Shown here one piece after another: positions 15,982 through 25,827 of a stretch of DNA of 64,000 bases; positions within the stretch are counted from its first letter, which is position 1, and every line of letters starts with the position of its first letter. Location of the stretch: assembly GCF_015352975.1 (NCBI RefSeq), contig NZ_JACYIZ010000004.1:358463-422462 (forward strand), in the 5' to 3' direction. Both the position numbers and the translations under genes were made by a program. Below the pieces are notes generated by a model. The model ran no database searches. It was not told where the DNA came from and saw only the letters and a program-made list of their open reading frames with translations. This stretch comes from Aestuariimicrobium ganziense (lineage in GTDB: Bacteria > Actinomycetota > Actinomycetes > Propionibacteriales > Propionibacteriaceae).

Positions 15982-17472
15982 ATGACGCGAAAGATTGGTG
16001 TGACTGAGCTGGTGCTGCGCGACGCCCACCAGAGTCTGATGGCCACCCGCATGGCGATGGAGGACATGGTTGACGCCTGTGCCGACATCGACGCCGCCGG
16101 CTTCTGGTCGGTCGAGTGCTGGGGTGGCGCGACCTTCGACTCCTGCATCCGCTTCCTGAACGAGGACCCGTGGGAACGCCTGCGCACCTTCCGTGAGCTG
16201 ATGCCCAACAGCCGGCTCCAGATGCTGCTGCGCGGCCAGAACCTGCTCGGCTACCGCCACTACGAGGACACCGTCGTGGAGAAGTTCGTCGAGAAGTCCG
16301 CCGAGAACGGCATGGACGTCTTCCGGGTGTTCGACGCCCTCAACGACCCGCGCAACATGGAGCGGGCGATGCAGGCGGTCAAGGCCACCGGCAAGCACGC
16401 CCAGGGCACGATCTGCTACACGATCTCGCCGCTGCACACCACCGAGGGCTACGTGAAGCTCGCCGGCCAGCTGCTCGACATGGGTGCTGAGTCGATCGCC
16501 CTGAAGGACATGGCGGCCCTGCTCAAGCCCCAGCCCGCTTACGACATCGTCAAGGGCATCAAGGACACCTACGGCGACGTGCAGATCAACGTGCACTGCC
16601 ACTCCACCACTGGGGTGACCCTGGTCAGCCTGATGCGCGCGATCGAGGCCGGCGCCGACGTGGTCGACACCGCGATCAGCTCGATGAGTCTGGGCCCGGG
16701 CCACAACCCGACCGAGTCGCTGGTCGAGATGCTCGAGGGCACCGAGTACACCACCGGCCTCGACATGGACCGGCTGCTCAAGATCCGCGACCACTTCGCG
16801 ACGGTTCGTCCCAAGTACGCCGAGTTCGAGTCGGCCACCCTGGTCGACACCGACATCTTCTCGTCCCAGATCCCCGGCGGCATGCTCTCGAACATGGAGA
16901 GCCAGCTCAAGGCCCAGGGCGCCGGCGACCGGATCCGTGAGGTCATGGAGGAGGTGCCGGTGGTGAAGAAGGACGCCGGTTACCCGCCGCTGGTCACCCC
17001 CTCGAGCCAGATCGTGGGCACCCAGGCCGTGTTCAACGTGTTGATGGGCCGCTACAAGGTGATGACCGGCGAGTTCGCCGACCTGATGCTCGGCTACTAC
17101 GGCGAGTGCATGGGCGAGCGCAACCCCGAGGTGATCGAGATCGCCAAGGGCCAGGCCAAGAAGGATCCGATCACCGAGCGCCCGGCAGACCTGCTCGCCC
17201 CCGAGTGGGACCACCTGGTCGAGGAGGCCACCAAGCTCGCCGGCTACAACGGCACCGACGAGGACGTGCTCACCAACGCCATGTTCCCCGGTGTCGCGGG
17301 CAAGTTCCTGGCCAGCCGCGCCGAGGGCCCCAAGAATGTGGGCAAGACCGCCGAGCAGATCGAGAAGGAGAAGGCTGCTGCCGACGGATCGTCGAAGGCT
17401 GTGCGCGGCCCGATCAAGTACAACGTCACCATGGCCGGACGCACCCACACTGTGCAGGTCGAGCCGGCCTGA
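15982..17472 (+). CDS. Methylmalonyl-CoA carboxytransferase 5S subunit
   Basis: The 5S subunit transfers the carboxyl group from biotin on the 1.3S subunit to pyruvate, forming oxaloacetate in the propionate-forming Wood-Werkman cycle. The 496-residue protein has the pyruvate carboxylase-like TIM barrel. Metal ligands follow the P. shermanii pattern: Asp14 (RDAHQS), His205 and His207 (NVHCHSTTG) and the Lys175 that is carbamylated in the family (IALKDMAALL). The C-terminal domain ends in NVTMAGRTHTVQVE, the segment that binds 1.3S. The ATG at 15982 starts MTRKIGVTELVLRDAHQS; the open frame upstream is Arg-rich and not family-like. It is the first gene of the transcarboxylase operon. Confidence 0.94.
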   Translation: MTRKIGVTELVLRDAHQSLMATRMAMEDMVDACADIDAAGFWSVECWGGATFDSCIRFLNEDPWERLRTFRELMPNSRLQMLLRGQNLLGYRHYEDTVVEKFVEKSAENGMDVFRVFDALNDPRNMERAMQAVKATGKHAQGTICYTISPLHTTEGYVKLAGQLLDMGAESIALKDMAALLKPQPAYDIVKGIKDTYGDVQINVHCHSTTGVTLVSLMRAIEAGADVVDTAISSMSLGPGHNPTESLVEMLEGTEYTTGLDMDRLLKIRDHFATVRPKYAEFESATLVDTDIFSSQIPGGMLSNMESQLKAQGAGDRIREVMEEVPVVKKDAGYPPLVTPSSQIVGTQAVFNVLMGRYKVMTGEFADLMLGYYGECMGERNPEVIEIAKGQAKKDPITERPADLLAPEWDHLVEEATKLAGYNGTDEDVLTNAMFPGVAGKFLASRAEGPKNVGKTAEQIEKEKAAADGSSKAVRGPIKYNVTMAGRTHTVQVEPA

Positions 17473-17511
17473 CCCCGCCATCCACTCCCACGAGAGCTGA
17501 CAAGGAAACCC

Positions 17512-19068
<1,557 letters not shown>

Positions 19069-19081
19069 TCGGGGTGCTGAG

Positions 19082-19345
19082 ATGACCGAAACTCCGATGA
19101 GCACCGAAGACCTGCAGCAACTGGTCGTCCAGATGCAGCAGCGCCTCGGCGAGCTCGAGTCGCAGGTGGCCGAACTCAAGGCCCAGCAGGTGATTCCCGA
19201 CGACATCGTGATGGCGATCAGCGCCGCCGTGGCGGCCTTCCTGGGCCACAAGGCCAAAGTGCGCGCCATCTCGCTGTCCGGCGGACGCCGGTGGGCCACA
19301 GAGAACCGTGGCCGAGTCCATGACCGTTCCGTTGCGCGGCGCTGA
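19082..19345 (+). CDS. Small protein of the transcarboxylase operon
   Basis: An 87-residue protein between the 12S and 1.3S genes. The N-terminal half (about 8-40) is a heptad-rich coiled coil (LQQLVVQMQQRLGELESQV). The central segment IPDDIVMAISAAVAAFLGHK resembles a conserved stretch in small subunits and gamma/epsilon chains of biotin-dependent decarboxylases and carboxylases. The C-terminus is basic. No catalytic residues are visible. Its place within the operon suggests assembly or stability of the 26S complex, which is inference. Confidence 0.75.
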   Translation: MTETPMSTEDLQQLVVQMQQRLGELESQVAELKAQQVIPDDIVMAISAAVAAFLGHKAKVRAISLSGGRRWATENRGRVHDRSVARR

Positions 19346-19369
19346 CGTCGCGAGGAGGATCAACAACCC

Positions 19370-19735
19370 ATGAAGCTCAAGGTGACCATCAACGGGAACG
19401 ACTACATCGTCGACGTCGAGGTCGAGGAGGACGAGCGCCAGACGCTCAGCCCAATCGTCATCGGCGGGGTCGGGACCGGACAGAACCAGATCCCCACGCG
19501 AGCGTCCATGCCGGCCGCCTCGGCCAACGCGGTGACCGCACCGCTGGCCGGGTCGGTGGCCCGGATCCTCGTCAGTGAGGGTGACACGATCGAGGCGGGC
19601 GCCGTGCTGCTGGTGCTCGAGGCCATGAAGATGGAGACCGAGATCACTGCGCCGAGTGCCGGCACGGTGAGCGAGGTGCTCGTCGAGCCCGGCCAGGCCG
19701 TGCAGGGTGGCCAGCCGCTGATCCGCGTCGACTGA
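19370..19735 (+). CDS. Methylmalonyl-CoA carboxytransferase 1.3S biotin carrier
   Basis: A 121-residue biotinyl carrier that shuttles the carboxyl group between 12S and 5S. The biotinylation site is EAMKMET with Lys87; the P. shermanii protein is 123 residues with biotin at Lys89. The N-terminus ([18 protein letters not shown]) matches the segment that binds the 12S and 5S subunits, and an Ala/Pro/Thr linker precedes the hammerhead biotinyl domain ([14 protein letters not shown] onward). A GAGGAGG ribosome-binding site precedes the ATG. It closes the operon. Confidence 0.95.
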   Translation: MKLKVTINGNDYIVDVEVEEDERQTLSPIVIGGVGTGQNQIPTRASMPAASANAVTAPLAGSVARILVSEGDTIEAGAVLLVLEAMKMETEITAPSAGTVSEVLVEPGQAVQGGQPLIRVD

Positions 19736-19824
19736 CACGCACCCCTCACGGGGTGGGACACGTGACCAGCCGTGCGTCTAGTCGATACGCTCAGGCCAAC
19801 GGCGAGCGGGGAAGGGGACTGTCC

Positions 19825-21867
19825 GTGCTCAGACGATCCGTGATCGGACGACCTGTGATCAGGCGGACCGCCGTGGTCGCAGTGTTTGCGCTGGTGGGGT
19901 CCCTGCTGCCATTGTCGGTGGCTGGCGACCCGATCGGGGATGACGGGCGGTCGCCCTCGGAGCCCACCGGCGAGTTCGCCGACCTGCCGGCAGCGGCCAC
20001 CAACCCGTTGCCGCCCGAGGCTGATCGCCGCCGGGGCCAGCAGAAGCCGCAGAGCGCCACGGTCGATGACCTGACCGAGCTCTGGGACACCAGCTCGCGA
20101 GTCGGGCCGACCTACTCGGCGACGGCCCAGCGGCTCGGGGGCGCCAACAGGTACGAGGTGGCGGTCGCCATCGCCAAGCGCGGGTTTCCCAGGGGTGCGT
20201 CGGTGGTCTACCTGGCGCGCAGCGATGTGCTCACCGATGCTCTGGTCGCGGGAACCTTGCGCGATGGGCCGATCCTGCTCACCCAGACCAATGCGCTGCC
20301 CGCCGTCATCAACGCCGAGATCACCCGGCTGGGCAACCCCAAGGTCGTGGTCATCGGCAGCGCCGGTTCGGTGAGCGACGCCACCGCCAAGGCCGCCTCG
20401 CGCGGTCGTCCCTACACCCGGCTGGCGGGGCCCGACCGCATCTCGACCTCGGTGGCGGTGGCCAGGTACGCCTTCCCTCAAGGTGCCCAGCACGCCTACT
20501 TGGCCCATGGGTTCGGCGCCGGTGGCCAGGGCTCACCGGATGCCGTGTCGGCGGGCGGCGTCTCGGACGGCCCGATCCTGTGGGTCAATCCGCGGCGAGG
20601 TCTGGAGCCCGCGACCGCGCGGCTGCTCAGCGACCTCGGGGTCACCCAGCGTCACCAACTGGGTTGGGTCGACCTCAACGTGCCGGTCACCGATCGGATC
20701 GGCTCGTTCGACCGCTACACCGCTTCGGTGGCGATCGCCGAGCACACCTTCGGGCTGAGCCCGGTGACGGTCTACCTGGCCCGCGGAGACGTCTTCAGCG
20801 ATGCCGCCGCCGCCGGCTCGCTCAACGATGGGCCGGTGCTTCTCGTCCAGCCCACCACCCTGCCTCGGGCGGTGTGCACCTACCTGCGGCGCTCGGTGCC
20901 GGTCAACGTGATTGCGCTGGGTTCCACGGCCTCGGTGTCGGCCACCGTGCTCAACCAAGCGCGCGCCTGCGCCTCGCGCGGCACCTACAAGCTGTTCTCG
21001 GGCTACACCTTCCACGAGGTCGACAGCATGCCCTACGTCGGGCCCGGCACCGTGCCCATGCGCACCGACTGCGTCAACGACACCGACCCCAGCTACGGCA
21101 TCCACACCCGCGCCTGGGACGGGGTGAACGTCTTCCACCCGGTCTCGTTGGCCGGTCAGACCCTGGGATCGATCAGCCGCTACGCCAAACAACCCACCAC
21201 TGCCGAGGGGTGCCGACAGCTCAACATCGCGCGCAACAACGCGATGTACTTCCTGCAGAGCCCCAATCGGCACACGGTGGGCGAGGCCGACTTCTATGCC
21301 TATGACTTTCCGGTCCTGATCGGCGGGGTGCCCCAGAAGTACATCCCCGCGCCGTGGTACTCGGGCATGGGGCAGGGGCACATGCTGTCGGTGTTCTCAC
21401 GGCTGTATCAGATCGACCGCAACCCGGTCTGGCTCGAGGCCGCCCGGCGCACCTTCAACTCCTTCACCGTGCCCCGCATTCAGGGCCGGCCCTGGGTGAC
21501 CATCGAGGACGGCAATGGGCGGATCTGGTTCGAGGAGTACGCCGGTGACGTCGCGGCGCCGTTGGTGATCAACGGGCAGGTGTTCGCGATCTTCGGCATG
21601 TACGACTACTACAAGGCCAGCGGCGACCCCCGTGCTCGCATCACGATGGACGCCGGTGCCACGACCATGCTCGATGCCTACCCCGAGTACCGCGATCCCG
21701 GAGCGCGCTCGTTCTACTGCGCCGAGAACCCGCACTGCCAGTCAGCCCGTTGGCGGGCGAGCGTCCACTACCACACCGTGGTGATCGACCAGTTGGAGGT
21801 GCTGGCCCAGATGACCGGCGACCGCCGCTTCTCGATGGCAGCGGCGGCCCTGCGGGCTGACGGCTGA
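19825..21867 (+). CDS. Cell-wall-binding protein with D-glucuronyl C5-epimerase domain
   Basis: A 680-residue surface protein. A signal peptide (about 1-34) is followed by three cell-wall-binding type 2 repeats (about 90-385), recognisable from RLGGANRYEVAVAIA, LARSDVLTDALVAG and PKVVVIGSAGSVSD and their later copies. The C-terminal 290 residues match the D-glucuronyl C5-epimerase C-terminal domain: PWYSGMGQGHMLSVFSRLY, IWFEEYAGD, NGQVFAIFGMYDYYKASGD and a final VHYHTVVIDQLEVLAQ. Such enzymes convert D-glucuronate to L-iduronate in polymers. GTG 19825 is preferred because GGGGAAGGGG lies just upstream; GTG 19753 is possible. The gene stands alone after the transcarboxylase operon. Confidence 0.82.
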   Translation: MLRRSVIGRPVIRRTAVVAVFALVGSLLPLSVAGDPIGDDGRSPSEPTGEFADLPAAATNPLPPEADRRRGQQKPQSATVDDLTELWDTSSRVGPTYSATAQRLGGANRYEVAVAIAKRGFPRGASVVYLARSDVLTDALVAGTLRDGPILLTQTNALPAVINAEITRLGNPKVVVIGSAGSVSDATAKAASRGRPYTRLAGPDRISTSVAVARYAFPQGAQHAYLAHGFGAGGQGSPDAVSAGGVSDGPILWVNPRRGLEPATARLLSDLGVTQRHQLGWVDLNVPVTDRIGSFDRYTASVAIAEHTFGLSPVTVYLARGDVFSDAAAAGSLNDGPVLLVQPTTLPRAVCTYLRRSVPVNVIALGSTASVSATVLNQARACASRGTYKLFSGYTFHEVDSMPYVGPGTVPMRTDCVNDTDPSYGIHTRAWDGVNVFHPVSLAGQTLGSISRYAKQPTTAEGCRQLNIARNNAMYFLQSPNRHTVGEADFYAYDFPVLIGGVPQKYIPAPWYSGMGQGHMLSVFSRLYQIDRNPVWLEAARRTFNSFTVPRIQGRPWVTIEDGNGRIWFEEYAGDVAAPLVINGQVFAIFGMYDYYKASGDPRARITMDAGATTMLDAYPEYRDPGARSFYCAENPHCQSARWRASVHYHTVVIDQLEVLAQMTGDRRFSMAAAALRADG

Positions 21868-21875
21868 GTCTGGGC

Positions 21876-22610
21876 TCAGTTCGTCCGGTGCACCTTGTGC
21901 TGGGCGGCCTGCGCCCGTGGACGAATCGTGATCCGGTCGATGTTGACGTGACCAGGACGCGTGGCCACCCAGACGATGGCGTCGGCGACGTCGTCGGCGA
22001 CCAGCGGCTCGTCCACCCCGTCGTAGACCTTGTCGGCGCGGGCCTGATCGCCGTCGAAGCGGGTCAGCGAGAACTCGTCGGTACGCACCATGCCGGGGGC
22101 GATCTCGCAGATCCTCACCGGCTGGTCGAACAGTTCCAGCCGCAGCGCACGGGCCAGCATCATCTCGCCGGCCTTGGCCGCGTTGTAGCCCGCCCCTCCC
22201 TCGTAGGCGGCGTCGGCGGCGGTCGAGGTGACGAACACGATCGTGCCCGCTGCAGCGACCAGGGCCGGCAGCAGCGCCTTGGTCACCCGGCCGGCGCCCA
22301 GAACGTTCGAGGTGTACATCGTGGTCCAGTCATCGAAGTCGGCCTCGGCGATCGGCTGCTGGCCGTGGGCGCCGCCAGCGTTGTTGACCAGCAGGTCGAG
22401 CCGGTCGCCGACCTGGTCGGCCAACGCGGCCACGGAGTCGGCGTCGGAGACGTCGCAGGTGATCGCCCGACCGCCGATCTCAGCGGCAAGGGCCTCGATC
22501 CGCTCGGTGCGGCGGGCGACGCAGATCACCTCCCACCCCTGACCAGCGAGCATGCGGGCGGTGGCGGCGCCGATCCCAGAGGACGCGCCGGTGACGAGGG
22601 CAGTGGGCAT
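21876..22610 (-). CDS. Short-chain dehydrogenase/reductase
   Basis: A 244-residue classical SDR using NAD(P)H. It has the TGASSGIGAATA nucleotide motif at residues 6-17, NNAGGAHG in the middle, a catalytic Ser in VTSTAAD, and the Tyr-x3-Lys pair in GYNAAKAGE. An Arg pair after beta-2 (ARRTERIE) suggests NADP preference. It is closest in style to YdfG-like serine/3-hydroxy acid dehydrogenases, but the substrate cannot be assigned. The start could also be the ATG at 22631. The phosphotransferase gene ends 17 bp upstream on the same strand, so co-transcription is likely. Confidence 0.88.
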   Translation of the reverse strand: MPTALVTGASSGIGAATARMLAGQGWEVICVARRTERIEALAAEIGGRAITCDVSDADSVAALADQVGDRLDLLVNNAGGAHGQQPIAEADFDDWTTMYTSNVLGAGRVTKALLPALVAAAGTIVFVTSTAADAAYEGGAGYNAAKAGEMMLARALRLELFDQPVRICEIAPGMVRTDEFSLTRFDGDQARADKVYDGVDEPLVADDVADAIVWVATRPGHVNIDRITIRPRAQAAQHKVHRTN

Positions 22611-22627
22611 GCCCCGATTCTGGCCCA

Positions 22628-23575
22628 TCACCGGGCGGGGGTGTCGACCAGGTCCATCACCTCAGCGACGAAGCTGCCGTCGAGCACCCGCTGCAGCCCT
22701 CGTACCGGGCTCTGCGTCCAGGTCTGGCCGGGCTGCCAGTGGTGCAGCTGAATCAGGTGCCACATCGCCTCGGCGGTGACCACTCGGTTGATCGACGAGC
22801 GCACCGCGGCGAGCGCGGGCCAGGTCGCCAGCAGCCCGGGCACCAGTCCGCGGTGGTCGAACTCGCGCAATGAGCGCTGCAGCATGTCCCACTCCATCGT
22901 CTGGTGCCCCCAGCGGGCTCCCTCGAAGTCGACCAGGTGCAACCGCCCGTCACGGCCGTGCAGCACGTTGCGCAGGTGCAGGTCGGTGTGGACGAAGACC
23001 TCGCTCCCGGCTGGTTCCAGCGGGTGGTCAGCCAGGAAGCACGCGACCCCGTCGAGCAGCCCATCGGTGTCGACCACGCGCCCCCTGGCGCTGGCCAGCA
23101 GGGTGGGTGCGTACTGCTCAGGGGCGTGGTAGGCGTCGGCCCAGCGGCCCTCGGCCACGGCCGCCGTCGGCCACGAGTTGTGCATCCATGGTTGCCGTTC
23201 GAGTGCGTGCAGGTGGCTGATCGTGGTGCCCAGTTCCCGTCCGACACGGTCGCGCTCGGCGCGGCCCAAGGTGCTCCAGACCGTCTGCAGGGGCTGGCCG
23301 TCGAGGCGCTCCAGCACCAGGTACTCCCCGCCGGAGGCTCGTTGCCCGACCGCGATCACCCGGGCGTGCGGCACGTCGTCGGGCAGGTGAGTGAGCACCT
23401 CGGCCTCGTGGGCGAACGCGCCGGCCAGTCGTCCGGTGTTGAGCCTCACCACCACCGATCCGCAGACGGCGACCACGTTGGCGAAGCCGTCCAGTGACTC
23501 GATCGGGTGGCTGGTGCCCAGCCCGTGCCGACGAAGGATCCTGGTCACCTCGGCGGCGACCGCAGGGGTGGCCAT
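22628..23575 (-). CDS. Phosphotransferase of the aminoglycoside/choline kinase superfamily
   Basis: A 315-residue protein with the APH fold. The catalytic loop FVHTDLHLRNVLHG carries the His-x-Asp and the Asn, and LHLVDFEGARWG carries the metal-binding Asp. The family phosphorylates small hydroxylated metabolites or antibiotics; the substrate here is unknown. The start is ATG 23575, though GTG 23581 would overlap the stop of the upstream cupin gene. It is the second gene of a cupin-kinase-SDR run on the minus strand. Confidence 0.84.
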   Translation of the reverse strand: MATPAVAAEVTRILRRHGLGTSHPIESLDGFANVVAVCGSVVVRLNTGRLAGAFAHEAEVLTHLPDDVPHARVIAVGQRASGGEYLVLERLDGQPLQTVWSTLGRAERDRVGRELGTTISHLHALERQPWMHNSWPTAAVAEGRWADAYHAPEQYAPTLLASARGRVVDTDGLLDGVACFLADHPLEPAGSEVFVHTDLHLRNVLHGRDGRLHLVDFEGARWGHQTMEWDMLQRSLREFDHRGLVPGLLATWPALAAVRSSINRVVTAEAMWHLIQLHHWQPGQTWTQSPVRGLQRVLDGSFVAEVMDLVDTPAR

Positions 23576-23577
23576 GG

Positions 23578-23949
23578 TCACTCGATCGCGTCAGGGATCT
23601 GGCCGACCTCGGTGGCGCCCTCCCCGCCGGGAGCGGTGACCAGCATGGTGACGGTCAGCAGGGAGTCCTCGACGGCGTCGACCGCGTGGCGTTCCATCGC
23701 GGGCAGGTGCACCAGATCGCCGGGGCGCAGGTCGGCCTTCTGGTCGGCCCAGCTGAATCGGCAGTGACCGGTGACGACTTGGATGATCACCGGATGGAAG
23801 GCGTGGTGTTCCTTGAGGTGCTGACCGGCCAGGAAGGCGAAGGCGACGACGTGGGCCGACTCGGTCTTGAGCACCTTGAGGGCTCGCGGTCGGTTGTCGA
23901 AGGGACGAACCAGGTCTTCGATGCCGCTGACGAGGGTGACGGCGTTCAT
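23578..23949 (-). CDS. Cupin-fold protein
   Basis: A 123-residue single-domain cupin. The two conserved motifs are visible as HLKEHHAFHPVIIQVVTG (His residues around 45-51) and LRPGDLVHLPAMERHAV (His near 88), the expected metal ligands. Such small cupins may be sensors or isomerases, and no specific function can be given. It directly precedes the phosphotransferase gene with overlapping or adjacent start and stop, suggesting coupled translation. Confidence 0.78.
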   Translation of the reverse strand: MNAVTLVSGIEDLVRPFDNRPRALKVLKTESAHVVAFAFLAGQHLKEHHAFHPVIIQVVTGHCRFSWADQKADLRPGDLVHLPAMERHAVDAVEDSLLTVTMLVTAPGGEGATEVGQIPDAIE

Positions 23950-24044
23950 CGAAGCACCGTACCGCCGTTGGAACCGCCCGCGTGCAGACCGGGTTTGTGC
24001 ACTGGGCCCCGGGCCAACGGGGCAGGCGTCGATAGACTCCCACC

Positions 24045-24794
24045 ATGACCTACAAGCTGATCCTGCTTCGCCACGGCGAGAGCGAGTGGAACGCCAAGAA
24101 CCTCTTCACCGGCTGGGTGGACGTCGACATCAACGAGAAGGGTGTCGGTGAGGCCAAGCGCGGCGCCGAGCTCATGAAGTCAGAGGGTCTGCTGCCCGAC
24201 GTGCTGCACACCTCGCTGCTGCGTCGCGCCATTCACACCGCCTACCTGGCGCTGGATGGTTGCGACCGGCACTGGATTCCGGTGAAGCGCAGCTGGCGGC
24301 TCAACGAGCGTCACTACGGCAAGCTGCAGGGGCTCAACAAGACCGAGATCCGCGACCAGTTCGGCGAGGAGCAGTTCATGACGTGGCGTCGTTCCTACGA
24401 CGTGCCGCCGCCCCCCATCGACAAGGACAACGAGTTCTCGCAGTGGGACGACCCCCGCTACGCCGAGCTCAGCGAGGACGAGCGTCCGCTCACCGAGTGC
24501 CTCAAGGACGTCGTGGCCCGGATGCTGCCCTACTGGGAGTCCGACATCAAGCCCGACCTGGCCGAGGACAAGATCGTCCTGGTCACCGCCCACGGCAACT
24601 CGCTGCGCGCGCTGGTCAAGCACCTCGACGGGATCTCCGACGACGACATCGCCGGGCTGAACATCCCCACCGGCATCCCGCTGTACTACGAGCTGGACGA
24701 GAACTTCGAGCCGGTCACCCCCGGTGGCCGCTACCTCGATCCCGAGGCCGCTGCCGCCTCGATCGAGGCCGTCAAGAACCAGGGCAAGAAGTAG
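24045..24794 (+). CDS. gpmA: 2,3-bisphosphoglycerate-dependent phosphoglycerate mutase
   Basis: Interconverts 3- and 2-phosphoglycerate in glycolysis. The 249-residue protein has the LRHGESEWN motif with the phospho-His near residue 11, [29 protein letters not shown] and the second catalytic His in [11 protein letters not shown]. Length fits dPGM. A strong hairpin lies 24 bp after the stop. In mycobacteria gpm1 also lies next to senX3-regX3, and the same neighbourhood is kept here with phoU in between. Confidence 0.95.
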   Translation: MTYKLILLRHGESEWNAKNLFTGWVDVDINEKGVGEAKRGAELMKSEGLLPDVLHTSLLRRAIHTAYLALDGCDRHWIPVKRSWRLNERHYGKLQGLNKTEIRDQFGEEQFMTWRRSYDVPPPPIDKDNEFSQWDDPRYAELSEDERPLTECLKDVVARMLPYWESDIKPDLAEDKIVLVTAHGNSLRALVKHLDGISDDDIAGLNIPTGIPLYYELDENFEPVTPGGRYLDPEAAAASIEAVKNQGKK

Positions 24795-24817
24795 GTTCAC
24801 CAGCCCAGACGCCGATC

Positions 24818-24845
24818 GCCCGGCTCCTCAGTCGAGGGGCCGGGC
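24818..24845 (+). terminator. Terminator after gpmA
   Basis: GCCCGGCTCCTC (24818-24829) pairs with GAGGGGCCGGGC (24834-24845) with one mismatch around AGTC, followed by a T-containing stretch. Confidence 0.8.
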
Positions 24846-24895
24846 GTTCGCTTTGTTGATCGAGTAGCGGCGAGGGAAGAGCCGCGTGTCGAGGT

Positions 24896-24955
24896 CCCGC
24901 GGGGGGGTGCAGGGGGCCTCCCCCCGCGTGGGGGTGCAGGGGGTCATCCCCCGCA
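24896..24955. repeat. Two tandem 27-bp G-rich palindromic units
   Basis: The 14-mer GGGGGTGCAGGGGG occurs at 24903-24916 and again at 24930-24943, 27 bp apart. Each copy is followed by a C-run, so each unit can fold: CGCGGGGGG (24898-24906) with CCCCCCGCG (24920-24928), and GGGGG (24930-24934) with CCCCC (24948-24952). It lies 6 bp beyond the phoU stop, between convergent gpmA and phoU, so it may terminate phoU. The tandem duplication suggests a small repeat element. Confidence 0.65.
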
Positions 24956-24960
24956 ACAAC

Positions 24961-25632
24961 TCAGTACGTGGTGGGCCAGTCCTCACCCTCGGGGGCCTCA
25001 CCGGTGACGATGTAGATCGTCCGGCGACCGATGGCGACCGCGTGGTCGGCGATCCGCTCGTAGTAGCGGCCGAGCAGGGCGCAGTCGACGGCGGCCTCGA
25101 CCCCGTGGCTCCAGTCCTTGCTCAGCAGGGCGCGGAACTGGTCACGGCGCAGTTCGTCCATGCGCTCGTCGTCGGTGGCCAGCTCCAGGGCTGCCTTGGC
25201 GTCGGCGTTCTCGAGGGTCTGGGCGGCCATGCCGATCATCTGGTCGGCGACGCGGGCCATTTCGGCGAAGTTCGACTCGAGGGCGGCCGGCACGGCCTTC
25301 TCGGGGTAGCGCATCCGGGCGATCTTGGCGACGTGGGCCGACAGGTCACCCATCCGGCCCAGTTCCATGGTCATCCGCAGTACGGCGACCACCTGGCGCA
25401 GCTCACCGGCCACCGGCGACTGGCGGGCCAACAGGGTGAAGGCCCGCTGCTCGAGCGAGACGCCCATCTCGTCGATCTTGATGTCGTCGCCGATCACTCG
25501 CTCGGCCACCGCGAGGTCGGCGTTGACCAGCGACCGGGTGGCGTCGACGCAGGCCGTCTGCACGGCGCGGGTCATTGCGACCAGATCATGGGTCAGCGTC
25601 TCGAGCTCTTCACGGTACGTGTTGCGCAGCAT
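24961..25632 (-). CDS. phoU: Phosphate-specific transport system accessory protein
   Basis: A 223-residue negative regulator of phosphate uptake and signalling that couples the Pst transporter to the sensor kinase. The two PhoU helical repeats are visible; the metal-binding motif regions read GDDIKIDEMGVSLEQRAFTL (about 47-66) and TDDERMDELRRDQFRALL (about 152-169). Length is typical. The start ATG at 25632 begins MLRNTYREELETLTHD. It is divergent from senX3, with a PHO-box-like array between them, so both are probably controlled by RegX3. Confidence 0.94.
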   Translation of the reverse strand: MLRNTYREELETLTHDLVAMTRAVQTACVDATRSLVNADLAVAERVIGDDIKIDEMGVSLEQRAFTLLARQSPVAGELRQVVAVLRMTMELGRMGDLSAHVAKIARMRYPEKAVPAALESNFAEMARVADQMIGMAAQTLENADAKAALELATDDERMDELRRDQFRALLSKDWSHGVEAAVDCALLGRYYERIADHAVAIGRRTIYIVTGEAPEGEDWPTTY

Positions 25633-25740
25633 CCACTTCCTCGATTCGTCACAGTCGTGAACTGGGCCAACGCCAAGCCTAGCCGCTGTCGTTCCCGCAG
25701 GACTCTAGCCGCGACGTGGTGGGGGACGGCTTCTGGCGCC

Positions 25741-25771
25741 TGAACGGGTGGTGAACAGTGACTGAACAGGC
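25741..25771. promoter_or_regulatory. PHO box: three TGAAC repeats with 11-bp period
   Basis: TGAAC occurs at 25741-25745, 25752-25756 and 25763-25767, exactly 11 bp apart. On the minus strand this reads as GTTCA direct repeats, the arrangement recognised by PhoP in Streptomyces and by RegX3 in mycobacteria. It lies between phoU and senX3 and therefore probably mediates autoregulation of the phosphate response. Confidence 0.75.
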
Positions 25772-25827
25772 GGCGCGAAGGCGGCCGTTGGCCCAACCGT
25801 CGCCCAGCCGACTCATGCCCGACTCCT

